Shown here piece by piece: positions 47,201 to 53,154 of a stretch of DNA of 64,000 nt. Numbering within the stretch: position 1 is the stretch's first letter; every line of letters starts with the position of its first letter. The notes below the pieces were generated by a model. That model saw only the letters and a program-made list of their open reading frames with translations, was not told the origin of the DNA and made no database searches. The stretch is from Oerskovia paurometabola (GTDB taxonomy: Bacteria; Actinomycetota; Actinomycetes; Actinomycetales; Cellulomonadaceae), in contig NZ_JAFBBV010000001.1 in the NCBI RefSeq assembly GCF_016907365.1, positions 806,001 through 870,000 on the forward strand, in the 5' to 3' direction. The position numbers and the translations under genes were made by a program.

Positions 47201-47602
47201 GACCCACGACGCGATCTCGAGGGGGGACAGGACCAGCCCGTCCGCGCGCAGCGCCTGCTTGTCCTCGTCGAAGACCCACAGCAGGCCCACGGCGAGCCCC
47301 AGCACCGCGACCGGGAACTGCCACACCACCACCACGAACCACAGCGCCGCGCGCTGGCGCCGCAGCAGGCCGCTCGCGATCACGCCGACCAGGACCACCG
47401 AGAACACGCTCGGGAACGTGGGGATGTTCAGGACCGCCAACCAGTCGCTCACCGTCCGGACGAAGCCCGGGGCGAACAGCAGCAGGACCAGGGCGAGCAC
47501 GAGCCAGAAGGCCACGGCCTGCACGATCCTCCCCGCCCACGAGGCGACGGTCTCCGCCCAGGGTGGGGCGGAGGTGCGAGAGAGGGAGGTCGAGCGGGGC
47601 AT
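44201..47602 (-). CDS. lysX: Bifunctional lysylphosphatidylglycerol synthetase / lysyl-tRNA synthetase LysX
   Basis: 1133 residues. An N-terminal six-helix membrane part (about 1-245), then an MprF-like DUF2156 transferase (about 260-590) and a class II lysyl-tRNA synthetase with OB fold (about 640-1133). The synthetase has VVGRVVRLRDHGGVIFADLR, motif 2 GRNFRNEGVDATHNPEFT and motif 3 GLGIGVDRVYMM. It charges tRNA-Lys and moves lysine to phosphatidylglycerol, adding positive charge against cationic peptides. ATG at 47602 with GAGGAG. Known in mycobacteria and other Actinobacteria. Confidence 0.95.
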   Translation of the reverse strand: MPRSTSLSRTSAPPWAETVASWAGRIVQAVAFWLVLALVLLLFAPGFVRTVSDWLAVLNIPTFPSVFSVVLVGVIASGLLRRQRAALWFVVVVWQFPVAVLGLAVGLLWVFDEDKQALRADGLVLSPLEIASWVVAVVAVVLLIAARSAFPARVSKGAWWRAILVLVGGVAVSAFLTLLLLEVVPNSLHGIRNRVNWSLSVALGLKPSDYPLHADGSGPGWLALVAGLVSALALVLAIAVFMRSAPHDAKVEAADELAVRKLLLEHPSDDSLEYFATRWDRSAIFSQDQRAAVSYRVISGVCLAAGDPIGDKASWPDAIEQWRAHARRFGWVPAVLSTSELGAKAFQAVDLHPIALGDEAIINTRTFTLDGPAMRSVRHAVARPEREGYRVLVRRQAEIPADELAALVAAADEWRHGEERGFSMSLSRLGDAADPREMIVSAHDAEGNPRGLLSFVPWGRRGLSLDVMRRHPQAVSGVTELMVTELVKAGRGAGVDRISMNFAMFRGSFEQGARIGATPIQRFNRRVLLIASRFWQLDSLYKSNEKYLPDWKPRLLCFQNAGQLTQVIFAVGQAEGFLPNTPNLFHRRDRSPDLHRPEVSAAFAEAVRAQETALLTVSAPTRRLTEQQATRHAKLGVLRAAGMEPYPVSVPRTVSIGEAVRRGHSIGQTQGAPVPDGAAPAGTSTSPGDVAPQGDVSVVGRVVRLRDHGGVIFADLREGTDEIQVMFTADRPGPDLGLWRRAVDLGDQVSVTGDLTRSRRGELSLHASAWQMASKALTSPPDKHRGLADAEAKVRLKHMELALDTRTAQILRGRSKAVKSLRDSLAARDFIEVETPILQRVHGGANARPFTTHINAYDLDLYLRIAPELFLKRLAIGGVGRVFELGRNFRNEGVDATHNPEFTSLEAYQAYGDYTTMRELTRDLIVEAAVAVHGEPVSRRADGTVVRLDGEWPVRTVHGAVSRAVGQEVTPDTPMATLQAICEEKGVHFTPDMTHGAIVTELYDAFVEGQTVEPTFYTDFPLETSPLTRTHRRDPRLAERWDLVAFGAELGTAYSELIDPVDQRNRLTQQSLLAAAGDPEAMEVDEEFLSALEFAMPPTGGLGIGVDRVYMMLIGASIRETLAFPFVRPSGRG

Positions 47603-47691
47603 ACGTGCTCCTCGAGGCAGGCGGTGCCACCATTCAAGCGCAGGAGCGGGGTTTACGACGGGGGAACACGGCGGGTGCGCGCAGGCGCGTG

Positions 47692-47738
47692 CCGTGCGCG
47701 GGTCGTCCCGACGACTCGTCGGGCGGACCCGCGCACGG
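47692..47738 (-). terminator. Long terminator hairpin after sigma/anti-sigma cassette 1
   Basis: A 13-bp outer stem (47692-47704 with 47726-47738), a 2x2 internal loop and a 6-bp inner stem with a 5-nt loop, 13 bp after the stop at 47752. It separates cassette 1 from lysX. Confidence 0.75.
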
Positions 47739-47751
47739 TGCGGGGAGACCG

Positions 47752-49131
47752 CTACTGCACCGTGAACGTGACGGGTGCGGACACGAGCGTCCCCTTGAAC
47801 AGATGTCCCCCGGTCGCCTGCTGGGTGCCTCCCCACGTGCCGTCGGTCTGCTGCAGCGCGTACGAGTTGATCATCCAGGGGAGGGTCGCGTGCAGCTGGT
47901 ACGTGCCGGGGGCCAACGGTTCCGGGGTGCCAGGACCGTTCCCGCACGTCGCGGTCGGGACCAGCGAGATCTGGTTGTCCAGCGTCCTGCCTGGTTCCAG
48001 CTCCACGTTGCCGTACGAGTCGGTAGGGGTCTGGGGGCTCGAGACGATCACGCCGTCCTGCGAGATCACGTACTCGTAGAGGAAGAAGAAGTCGACCACG
48101 TCGGGCCGGGCGTGCGGGCTGACCGTGACCCTCCCGGGGATCGCAGGTCGGGACGAGGCGTCCAGCACCGGCACGGGACCGACGACCTCGAGCCGCGCGA
48201 GCAGCTCGTCGCCCGTTGCCGCCGGTGCGGGCTGTCCGCACTGGAAGGTGACGTCCATCGTCTGCGGTGCGGGGAAGGTGACCTTCTCACCGTCGAAGGC
48301 GCCGGGCAGGAAGGTCGGCGGCTCCGGGGCCTCGGGGGGCGTCTCCGGCTCGACGGGCAGGGCGACCGCGTGGCCGTCGAGGCTGGTGACCCTCCCCTGG
48401 TCGTCGATCGCCACGGTCCACGGGCCCCCGACGACGGTGCTCGCGGCCGCCGTGCCACCGACAGGCGTGAGCTCGGTCGCGAGCGTCCCGACGGCCGTGT
48501 ACGTCCCAGCCGTGGGAAGCGGGGCGTCGCCGCAGCGCCCGATGCCCGCGAGCCCGAGCGGGCCGGACTCACCGGGAGCGAGGTCGAGCGACGTCCTCGC
48601 GCCCTCGGTAGGGGGCTCGCCGGTCGTCGAGGACGACACCACCTGACCCTCGGCGTCGAGCAGGTAGACGGCGACGAAGCCCGTCGACGACGTGGTGAGG
48701 GAGGCGTCACCGGTGTTCGTGACCTTGAGCGGTGTCTCACCTGCGACGTCGGACGGGTCAGGGCCGAGCGTCAGGGGGGTGGTCGTCGCGAGGAGCTCCG
48801 AGAGGTCGTCCCCGCAGACGGGGGCGAACGTGCCGCCGAGCGGCTCGACGACGTCGGAGGTCGGCGTCGGCGTCGGGACCGGGGGAGCCGGCAGGATCTC
48901 GACGGGCGCGGGGGCGAGGAGCCCGGAGAGCCCGATGCCCGCGACGCCCAGGAGGACGAAGCCGCCCGTACCGAAGGCGGCCGCGCGCCGGCGTCGGGAT
49001 CTCTTGACGAGACGGTGGACCTCGACGGTCCCGGTGGTTCCGTCGGTGGCGGCGGCGCCCGCGCTCGCGGCGATGTCGGAGAAGGCGGCGTCCAGGTGCA
49101 GGGGAGTCGAGGGCTGCTGCTTGTCGTTCAT
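47752..49131 (-). CDS. Membrane-anchored extracytoplasmic partner of the ECF sigma factor (cassette 1)
   Basis: 459 residues. Cytoplasmic N-terminus of about 50 residues ending in a basic run (RLVKRSRRRR), one helix (AAFGTGGFVLLGVAGIGLSGLL), a Pro/Thr stalk, then two Ig-like repeats of about 150 residues. Each repeat is framed by a Cys pair (PVCGDD/GRCGDA and FQCGQP/ATCGNG) and ends in AGTYT or PGTYQL. The layout suits an anti-sigma or sensor, but no zinc anti-sigma motif is visible, so that role is inferred from its 4-bp overlap with the sigma gene. Paralogue of the 49888-51354 product. Confidence 0.75.
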   Translation of the reverse strand: MNDKQQPSTPLHLDAAFSDIAASAGAAATDGTTGTVEVHRLVKRSRRRRAAAFGTGGFVLLGVAGIGLSGLLAPAPVEILPAPPVPTPTPTSDVVEPLGGTFAPVCGDDLSELLATTTPLTLGPDPSDVAGETPLKVTNTGDASLTTSSTGFVAVYLLDAEGQVVSSSTTGEPPTEGARTSLDLAPGESGPLGLAGIGRCGDAPLPTAGTYTAVGTLATELTPVGGTAAASTVVGGPWTVAIDDQGRVTSLDGHAVALPVEPETPPEAPEPPTFLPGAFDGEKVTFPAPQTMDVTFQCGQPAPAATGDELLARLEVVGPVPVLDASSRPAIPGRVTVSPHARPDVVDFFFLYEYVISQDGVIVSSPQTPTDSYGNVELEPGRTLDNQISLVPTATCGNGPGTPEPLAPGTYQLHATLPWMINSYALQQTDGTWGGTQQATGGHLFKGTLVSAPVTFTVQ

Positions 49132-49676
49132 CGGGCTCCTCCCAGGGGAGTGACGTCGAGGTCGTCGGACGGGGTGTCGATCGGCCCGAGGCAGGCGGCG
49201 AGCTTGCTGTTGGCATCGCTCAGGTAGCGCTTGACCGTGCCTTCGCCGAGCGAGAGCTGGTCGGCGACCTGCCGGACCGTGAGGTCGGAGTAGAAGCGCA
49301 GGACGACGCACGCACGCTCACGGGGCGAGAGCGTCATGAGTGCCTTCTGCACGTCGACGCGGTCGTCCGTGGCGGCCGGGGTGCCCGGTCCCGTCTCTCC
49401 GGTCCCGCCGGGGTCGTGGAGCAGGTGCCGGACGTTCTCCCAGTGGCGTCGTCGCCGGAACCCGTCGAGGTAGGTCGTGAGGATCGCCTTGCGGACGTAG
49501 CTCTCGGCGAGCTGGAAGTCGGTCGCGGCACGCCCGCGCCGGAACGTTCGTACGAGTCCTTCCTGGACGAGGTCCTCGGCCTCCCGCAGATCGCCGCACA
49601 GCAGGTACGCGTACCCCACGAGCGCTCTCCGACGGGTGCGGACGATCTCGTCCAGCACCTGTTCCCAACGGGCCAT
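49128..49676 (-). CDS. SigE-family ECF RNA polymerase sigma factor (cassette 1)
   Basis: 182 residues. Sigma-2 GYAYLLCGDLREAEDLVQEGLVRTF and YVRKAILTTYLDGFRRRRHW, sigma-4 LSPRERACVVLRFYSDLTVRQVADQL with the recognition helix LGEGTVKRYLSDANSKL. Standard ECF length. ATG at 49676 has AGGAGG upstream. It overlaps the membrane partner gene. Its promoter has an ECF-type -35/-10 pair also found before cassette 2, so it is likely self-activated. Confidence 0.92.
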   Translation of the reverse strand: MARWEQVLDEIVRTRRRALVGYAYLLCGDLREAEDLVQEGLVRTFRRGRAATDFQLAESYVRKAILTTYLDGFRRRRHWENVRHLLHDPGGTGETGPGTPAATDDRVDVQKALMTLSPRERACVVLRFYSDLTVRQVADQLSLGEGTVKRYLSDANSKLAACLGPIDTPSDDLDVTPLGGAR

Positions 49677-49700
49677 GAAGTCCTCCTGCGTCGATCAGCG

Positions 49701-49746
49701 TGCCGTGTCACCGCTCTCAACGAACACCAGCGGCGAAACGTTGGGG
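49701..49746 (-). promoter_or_regulatory. ECF-type promoter of cassette 1
   Basis: On the minus strand CCCCAACG (49746-49739), then 16 nt, CGTT (49722-49719), 7 nt, GTGACACGGC. CAAC-N17-CGTY matches sigma-E-type promoters. Every element and spacing recurs before cassette 2. Confidence 0.65.
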
Positions 49747-49799
49747 TAGAGCGACGTCCTCGTCGGGCGGCGGCCGTTCTCAGGACACCCGCGGCGAGG

Positions 49800-49857
49800 C
49801 GCCGACGGCCTGGGGCCTCGATCACCACCTGGCGATCGAGGCCCCAGGCCGTCGGCG
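49800..49857 (-). terminator. 24-bp perfect hairpin after cassette 2
   Basis: Arms 49800-49823 and 49834-49857 pair without mismatch around a 10-nt loop, 30 bp after the stop at 49888. The strongest hairpin in the window; it stops cassette 2 before the cassette 1 promoter. Confidence 0.85.
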
Positions 49858-49887
49858 TGTGGGTGCGGGCTCGGCGTCGCCGAGGGG

Positions 49888-51354
49888 CTACTCCCAATAC
49901 TCGCCGCACGCCCCGTTGACGAAGTCTCCGCCCAGCTCACTGTCTCGGACGAGCTTTCCGTGCGCCTGGACGGCCCACCAGAAGCGAGGGGCGTCGAGCC
50001 ACCTGGACCGGATCTCCTGGTACTCCGGCGACGAGACGGCTGGTCGCAGGTCGGCCGCGAGTGCGTAGATGTCCGTGCTGAAGGCTTCGTACACGCTCGT
50101 CGTCGTGTCCTCGGTCGACCTGAAGGCTCGGCACGTCTCCCGGTCGGTCGTCGCGGGCGCCGCCTTCGGAGTTCCACCGTCCAGGACGCGAAGGGCGAAG
50201 GTCGGCACCTGCCCCGAGGAGTTCTCGGTGACCGCGTAGGTCCCCATGAGTCGCGAGAAGCCGGCGTCGGTGAAGACGGCCCCGCCCTCGAGCTCGAGCC
50301 TCCAGCCGTCGTCGCTCGCGGTCCGTTCTCGAGGTGCGACGTCAGAATTCTTGTGCACGGTGAGCGTCCGCTTCCCGTCGCCCGTGGTGACGATCTGGAT
50401 CTCCTGGAAGTTGTCGGACTCGAAGGTGAGGTCGACCACGGCCGGAGCCCCGGTGCGCGAGGCTCTACGGAGCGCCTCGAGGACCATGGACGTGTCGTCC
50501 CAGAGCGCGTCGCGTACCTCGACCGGGTCGGGCCGGGGCTCCGGCGTGATCGTCAACGGGACGGGTTCCGAGACGAGCCATCCGTCGAAGAGCGTCCCGG
50601 TCGCCTCGTCGCCCCAGGTCCCGTCCGGTCGCTGGGCCGAGTAGCCGGTGAGGGGGAACCGGTGCAGTGCGAAGACCTCGTAGCTTCCTGCCGGCAGTCG
50701 TGAGAGCTGACCGCTGGCTGCACCGCACGTCGGGACCGTCGTGACCTCCATCTCCCAGCCGGCCGACGACCCCGGGGTAGGCGTGGCCTCGCCCGTGGTC
50801 TCCGCAGCGGGGAGCGAGGAGCTCACGACGACCCCGTCCTGAACGACCACGTAGGCCCCCGTGGCCGAGTCGTCGTAGCGGAGCCGCACCTTGTCGTCGA
50901 ACGTCATGAGGACCGGCGCGGTCGCCGAACCTGGGGTCTGAGTCGCAAGGTCGGGGATGTCGATGCTCAGACGGGCGGGCAGGTCGTCACCTGTCGGGGT
51001 CGGGGCGGGCTGCTGGCAGGCGAGGGCGGTGGCGGTGATCGCGGCCGGGAACGTCGGCGGCGGCTCGGGTGTCGGCGAGGGGGTCGCCGTCGGCGACGGG
51101 GACTCCGCAGGCGCGATCGGCTCGGGCCGCACGTCCTGCGGGATCGAGAGCGCGGCGACGCCGAGGGCCCCGGCGACGCACAGGGTCGTCGCTCCGAGGG
51201 CGACCTTCTTTGCTGCCCGACGGCGTCGCGTCCGTCCGCGGACGACGTCGAGGTGGGCGTCGAGGCCGGGCAGGGACGCGTCGTCGACCAGGTCTCGCAG
51301 CGCGCGGCCCAGGTCGTCCTCGTGGTTCGAGGGTCCGTTGTCGATGGTGCTCAC
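49888..51354 (-). CDS. Membrane-anchored extracytoplasmic partner of the ECF sigma factor (cassette 2)
   Basis: 488 residues. Cytoplasmic N-terminus (ALRDLVDDASLPGLDAHLDVVRGRTRRRR), one helix (ALGATTLCVAGALGVAALS), a Pro/Ser/Thr stalk, one Ig-like domain framed by ALACQQP and PTCGAA and ending AGSYEVFAL. A different 170-residue C-terminal domain follows with Cys in ETCRAF and GACGEYW. The DGTWG segment after the Ig-like domain also occurs in the cassette 1 protein. GTG at 51354 overlaps the sigma stop and has GGGAGGAA upstream. Anti-sigma or sensor role is inferred. Confidence 0.75.
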   Translation of the reverse strand: MSTIDNGPSNHEDDLGRALRDLVDDASLPGLDAHLDVVRGRTRRRRAAKKVALGATTLCVAGALGVAALSIPQDVRPEPIAPAESPSPTATPSPTPEPPPTFPAAITATALACQQPAPTPTGDDLPARLSIDIPDLATQTPGSATAPVLMTFDDKVRLRYDDSATGAYVVVQDGVVVSSSLPAAETTGEATPTPGSSAGWEMEVTTVPTCGAASGQLSRLPAGSYEVFALHRFPLTGYSAQRPDGTWGDEATGTLFDGWLVSEPVPLTITPEPRPDPVEVRDALWDDTSMVLEALRRASRTGAPAVVDLTFESDNFQEIQIVTTGDGKRTLTVHKNSDVAPRERTASDDGWRLELEGGAVFTDAGFSRLMGTYAVTENSSGQVPTFALRVLDGGTPKAAPATTDRETCRAFRSTEDTTTSVYEAFSTDIYALAADLRPAVSSPEYQEIRSRWLDAPRFWWAVQAHGKLVRDSELGGDFVNGACGEYWE

Positions 51355-52052
51355 GCGATGTTCCTCCCGTTCGTCGTGTGCGGCGCCTTGGCTGGTGGCG
51401 CCGGGTCGGTGGTGGGCCCGGCGGTGGGTGCGGGGGATGTCGCTGTCGTCGCGGTGGACCCTGCGATCGGGGAAGCGGCGCCCAGGGTCTGCTGCATGAC
51501 GGTCATCGCGTCGGACAGGTGACGCTTGACGGTCCCTTCGGCGCACCCGAGCTCCTCGGCGATGCGGGGCACCGTCAGGTCCTCGTAGTACCGGAGCACG
51601 ACGCACGCACGCTGCCGCGGCGTCAGGCCGGCGAGCGCCCTGGCCGTGTCGGCGCGGGCCGAGGCGGGGGCTTCCGGTCCGGCCACGCCCTCGCGCTGCC
51701 CGACGAGATGGCGCAGTCCGAGCCAGTGCCGTCGACGGCGGTACCCGTCGAGGTAGAGCGTGAGGATCGCGCGGCGCACGTACCCCTCGAGGTGGGCGAC
51801 GGGGCGGTCGGCCCCCTGCGCAGCCGTGTCGTCGAGCGTGAAGAGCCGGGTCCCGCCCGGAGGTGTGGCAGGAGCGGTCCGCCCCTCCGTCGTCGCGCCC
51901 CTCCCGCGGAGCCTCGAGAACACCTTGACGAGTGCGTCCTGCACCACGTCCTCCGCGTCGCGCCTGTTCCCGCAGAGCAGGTAGGCGTACCCCACGAGCG
52001 CGGTCCCACGCTGTCTGGTCAGCGCGGTGAGCTCGTCGTCCCAGTCGGCCAC
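51351..52052 (-). CDS. SigE-family ECF RNA polymerase sigma factor (cassette 2)
   Basis: 233 residues from GTG 52052 (AGGGGGA upstream). GYAYLLCGNRRDAEDVVQDALVKVF is nearly the cassette 1 sequence, as are YVRRAILTLYLDGYRRRRHW and LTPRQRACVVLRYYEDLTVPRIAEEL. A 30-residue insert between regions 2.2 and 2.3 and a Thr/Ala/Pro-rich C-terminal tail of 35 residues make it longer. The recognition helix CAEGTVKRHLSDAM differs little from cassette 1, so overlapping regulons are likely. Confidence 0.92.
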   Translation of the reverse strand: MADWDDELTALTRQRGTALVGYAYLLCGNRRDAEDVVQDALVKVFSRLRGRGATTEGRTAPATPPGGTRLFTLDDTAAQGADRPVAHLEGYVRRAILTLYLDGYRRRRHWLGLRHLVGQREGVAGPEAPASARADTARALAGLTPRQRACVVLRYYEDLTVPRIAEELGCAEGTVKRHLSDAMTVMQQTLGAASPIAGSTATTATSPAPTAGPTTDPAPPAKAPHTTNGRNIA

Positions 52053-52091
52053 CGTTCCCCCTTCGTCCTCAGCCCGACCGCCCTTGGTGGG

Positions 52092-52135
52092 CGGTGTCAC
52101 TGATCATGACGCGTGGTGCGCGTGGATCGTTGGGG
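52092..52135 (-). promoter_or_regulatory. ECF-type promoter of cassette 2
   Basis: On the minus strand CCCCAACG (52135-52128), 16 nt, CGTC (52111-52108), 7 nt, GTGACACCGC. Identical spacing to the cassette 1 promoter. Confidence 0.65.
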
Positions 52136-52173
52136 GTGAAGTCCGGCGCGTGACGCACGTCGCCCCGCATCCC

Positions 52174-52230
52174 GGGTGGGGGGTGCGGGGCGGTGGGGGT
52201 GTGCTGGGGTGGGTGGTGGTCAGGGGGCGG
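52174..52230 (+). other. G-rich tract with quadruplex potential
   Basis: Six runs of three or more G separated by 1-6 nt on the plus strand (GGG, GGGGGG, GGGG, GGGGG, GGGG, GGG) meet the G4 rule. The tract lies between the dtxR stop and the cassette 2 promoter, on the strand opposite to their mRNA. Confidence 0.55.
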
Positions 52231-52936
52231 TGACGAAGAGGTGGCGCGCGACGTCGTCGGGCAGGTCCAGGACGGTCTCGGCGCCCTGCGCGGAAACCGT
52301 GTACGACCCGGCCTCGGGGGTGATCGTGACCTCCTGGCGGGGCAGGATGCCCGCGGCCGCCAGGCGCGCGAGCAGGTCCGTGTCGGTCTGCAGGGGCTCG
52401 GCGATGCGCTGCACGACCACGCGCAGCGCCCCGGGGGCGCGCCCGGCACGGTCGGCCGCGGCCACGTACGCGGGCAGCGACACGACCCCGTCGAGGTACT
52501 CGATCTCCACGATGTCCTCGCCCAGCTCCGACAGGCCCGGGATCGGGTTGCCGTACGGGTCGTGGTGCGGGTGGTCCAGCAGACCGATCAACCGCTTCTC
52601 CACGAGCTCGCTCATCACGTGCTCCCACCGGCACGCCTCGACGTGCACGAACTCCCAGTCGAGCTTGATCACGTCCGTCAGCAACCGCTCCGCCAACCGG
52701 TGCTTACGCATCACCCGCTGCGCCTTCGCATGACCCTCAGCAGTGAGCTCCAGATGACGATCCCCCGTCACCACGACCAGACCATCACGCTCCATGCGCG
52801 CCACCGTCTGCGAGACCGTCGGACCCGAATGACCCAACCGCTCCGCGATCCGCGCACGCAGAGGGACGATCCCCTCCTCGTCCAGCTCATAGATCGTCTT
52901 CAGATACATCTCGGTGGTGTCGATCAGGTCGGTCAC
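52220..52936 (-). CDS. DtxR/IdeR-family metal-dependent regulator
   Basis: 238 residues. Winged helix-turn-helix (MYLKTIYELDEEG, ARIAERLGHSGPTVSQTVARMERDGL), dimerisation/metal domain with HRLAERLL and WEFVHVEACRWEHVMSE containing the Cys/Glu/His ligands, and an SH3-like FeoA domain at the end. It senses Fe2+ or Mn2+ and represses uptake genes. GTG at 52936 has GGAG upstream. No classical iron box precedes it, but a perfect TTCCAA-TC-TTGGAA repeat does. Divergent from hppA. Confidence 0.93.
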   Translation of the reverse strand: MTDLIDTTEMYLKTIYELDEEGIVPLRARIAERLGHSGPTVSQTVARMERDGLVVVTGDRHLELTAEGHAKAQRVMRKHRLAERLLTDVIKLDWEFVHVEACRWEHVMSELVEKRLIGLLDHPHHDPYGNPIPGLSELGEDIVEIEYLDGVVSLPAYVAAADRAGRAPGALRVVVQRIAEPLQTDTDLLARLAAAGILPRQEVTITPEAGSYTVSAQGAETVLDLPDDVARHLFVTAP

Positions 52937-52963
52937 GTCGCGCTCCGGGCTAAAGTTGAAGGA

Positions 52964-52977
52964 TTCCAATCTTGGAA
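52964..52977. promoter_or_regulatory. Perfect inverted repeat before dtxR-like gene
   Basis: TTCCAATCTTGGAA, 6-bp arms and a 2-bp centre, 28 bp before the GTG. It is AT-rich for this genome and could be an autoregulatory operator. It does not match the known 19-bp iron box. Confidence 0.4.
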
Positions 52978-53078
52978 CGTCTCCACATGCTACGTCACGT
53001 GCGAGCCCACGACGAGACGGCTCGACGCCCGCTCCGCGACGTCGCGCACGACGTCTCGTGACGCACGCCACACATGGC

Positions 53079-53084
53079 TAGACT
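53079..53084 (+). promoter_or_regulatory. Candidate -10 element (TAGACT) of hppA
   Basis: TAGACT lies 70 bp before the ATG; a GTGACG at 53058-53063 is a possible -35 with a short 15-nt spacer. The leader carries AAGGAGG. Confidence 0.35.
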
Positions 53085-53154
53085 CGGGCGCATCCTCCGG
53101 GGGTGCCGGAGGGCCAGCCGGTGACCCCGGTCCAGCAGTCGTCAAGGAGGACGG

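Noticed and set aside
52937..53154. Classical IdeR/DtxR iron box
   Set aside because: No sequence near the 19-bp TTAGG-type consensus; only the TTCCAA/TTGGAA repeat is present.
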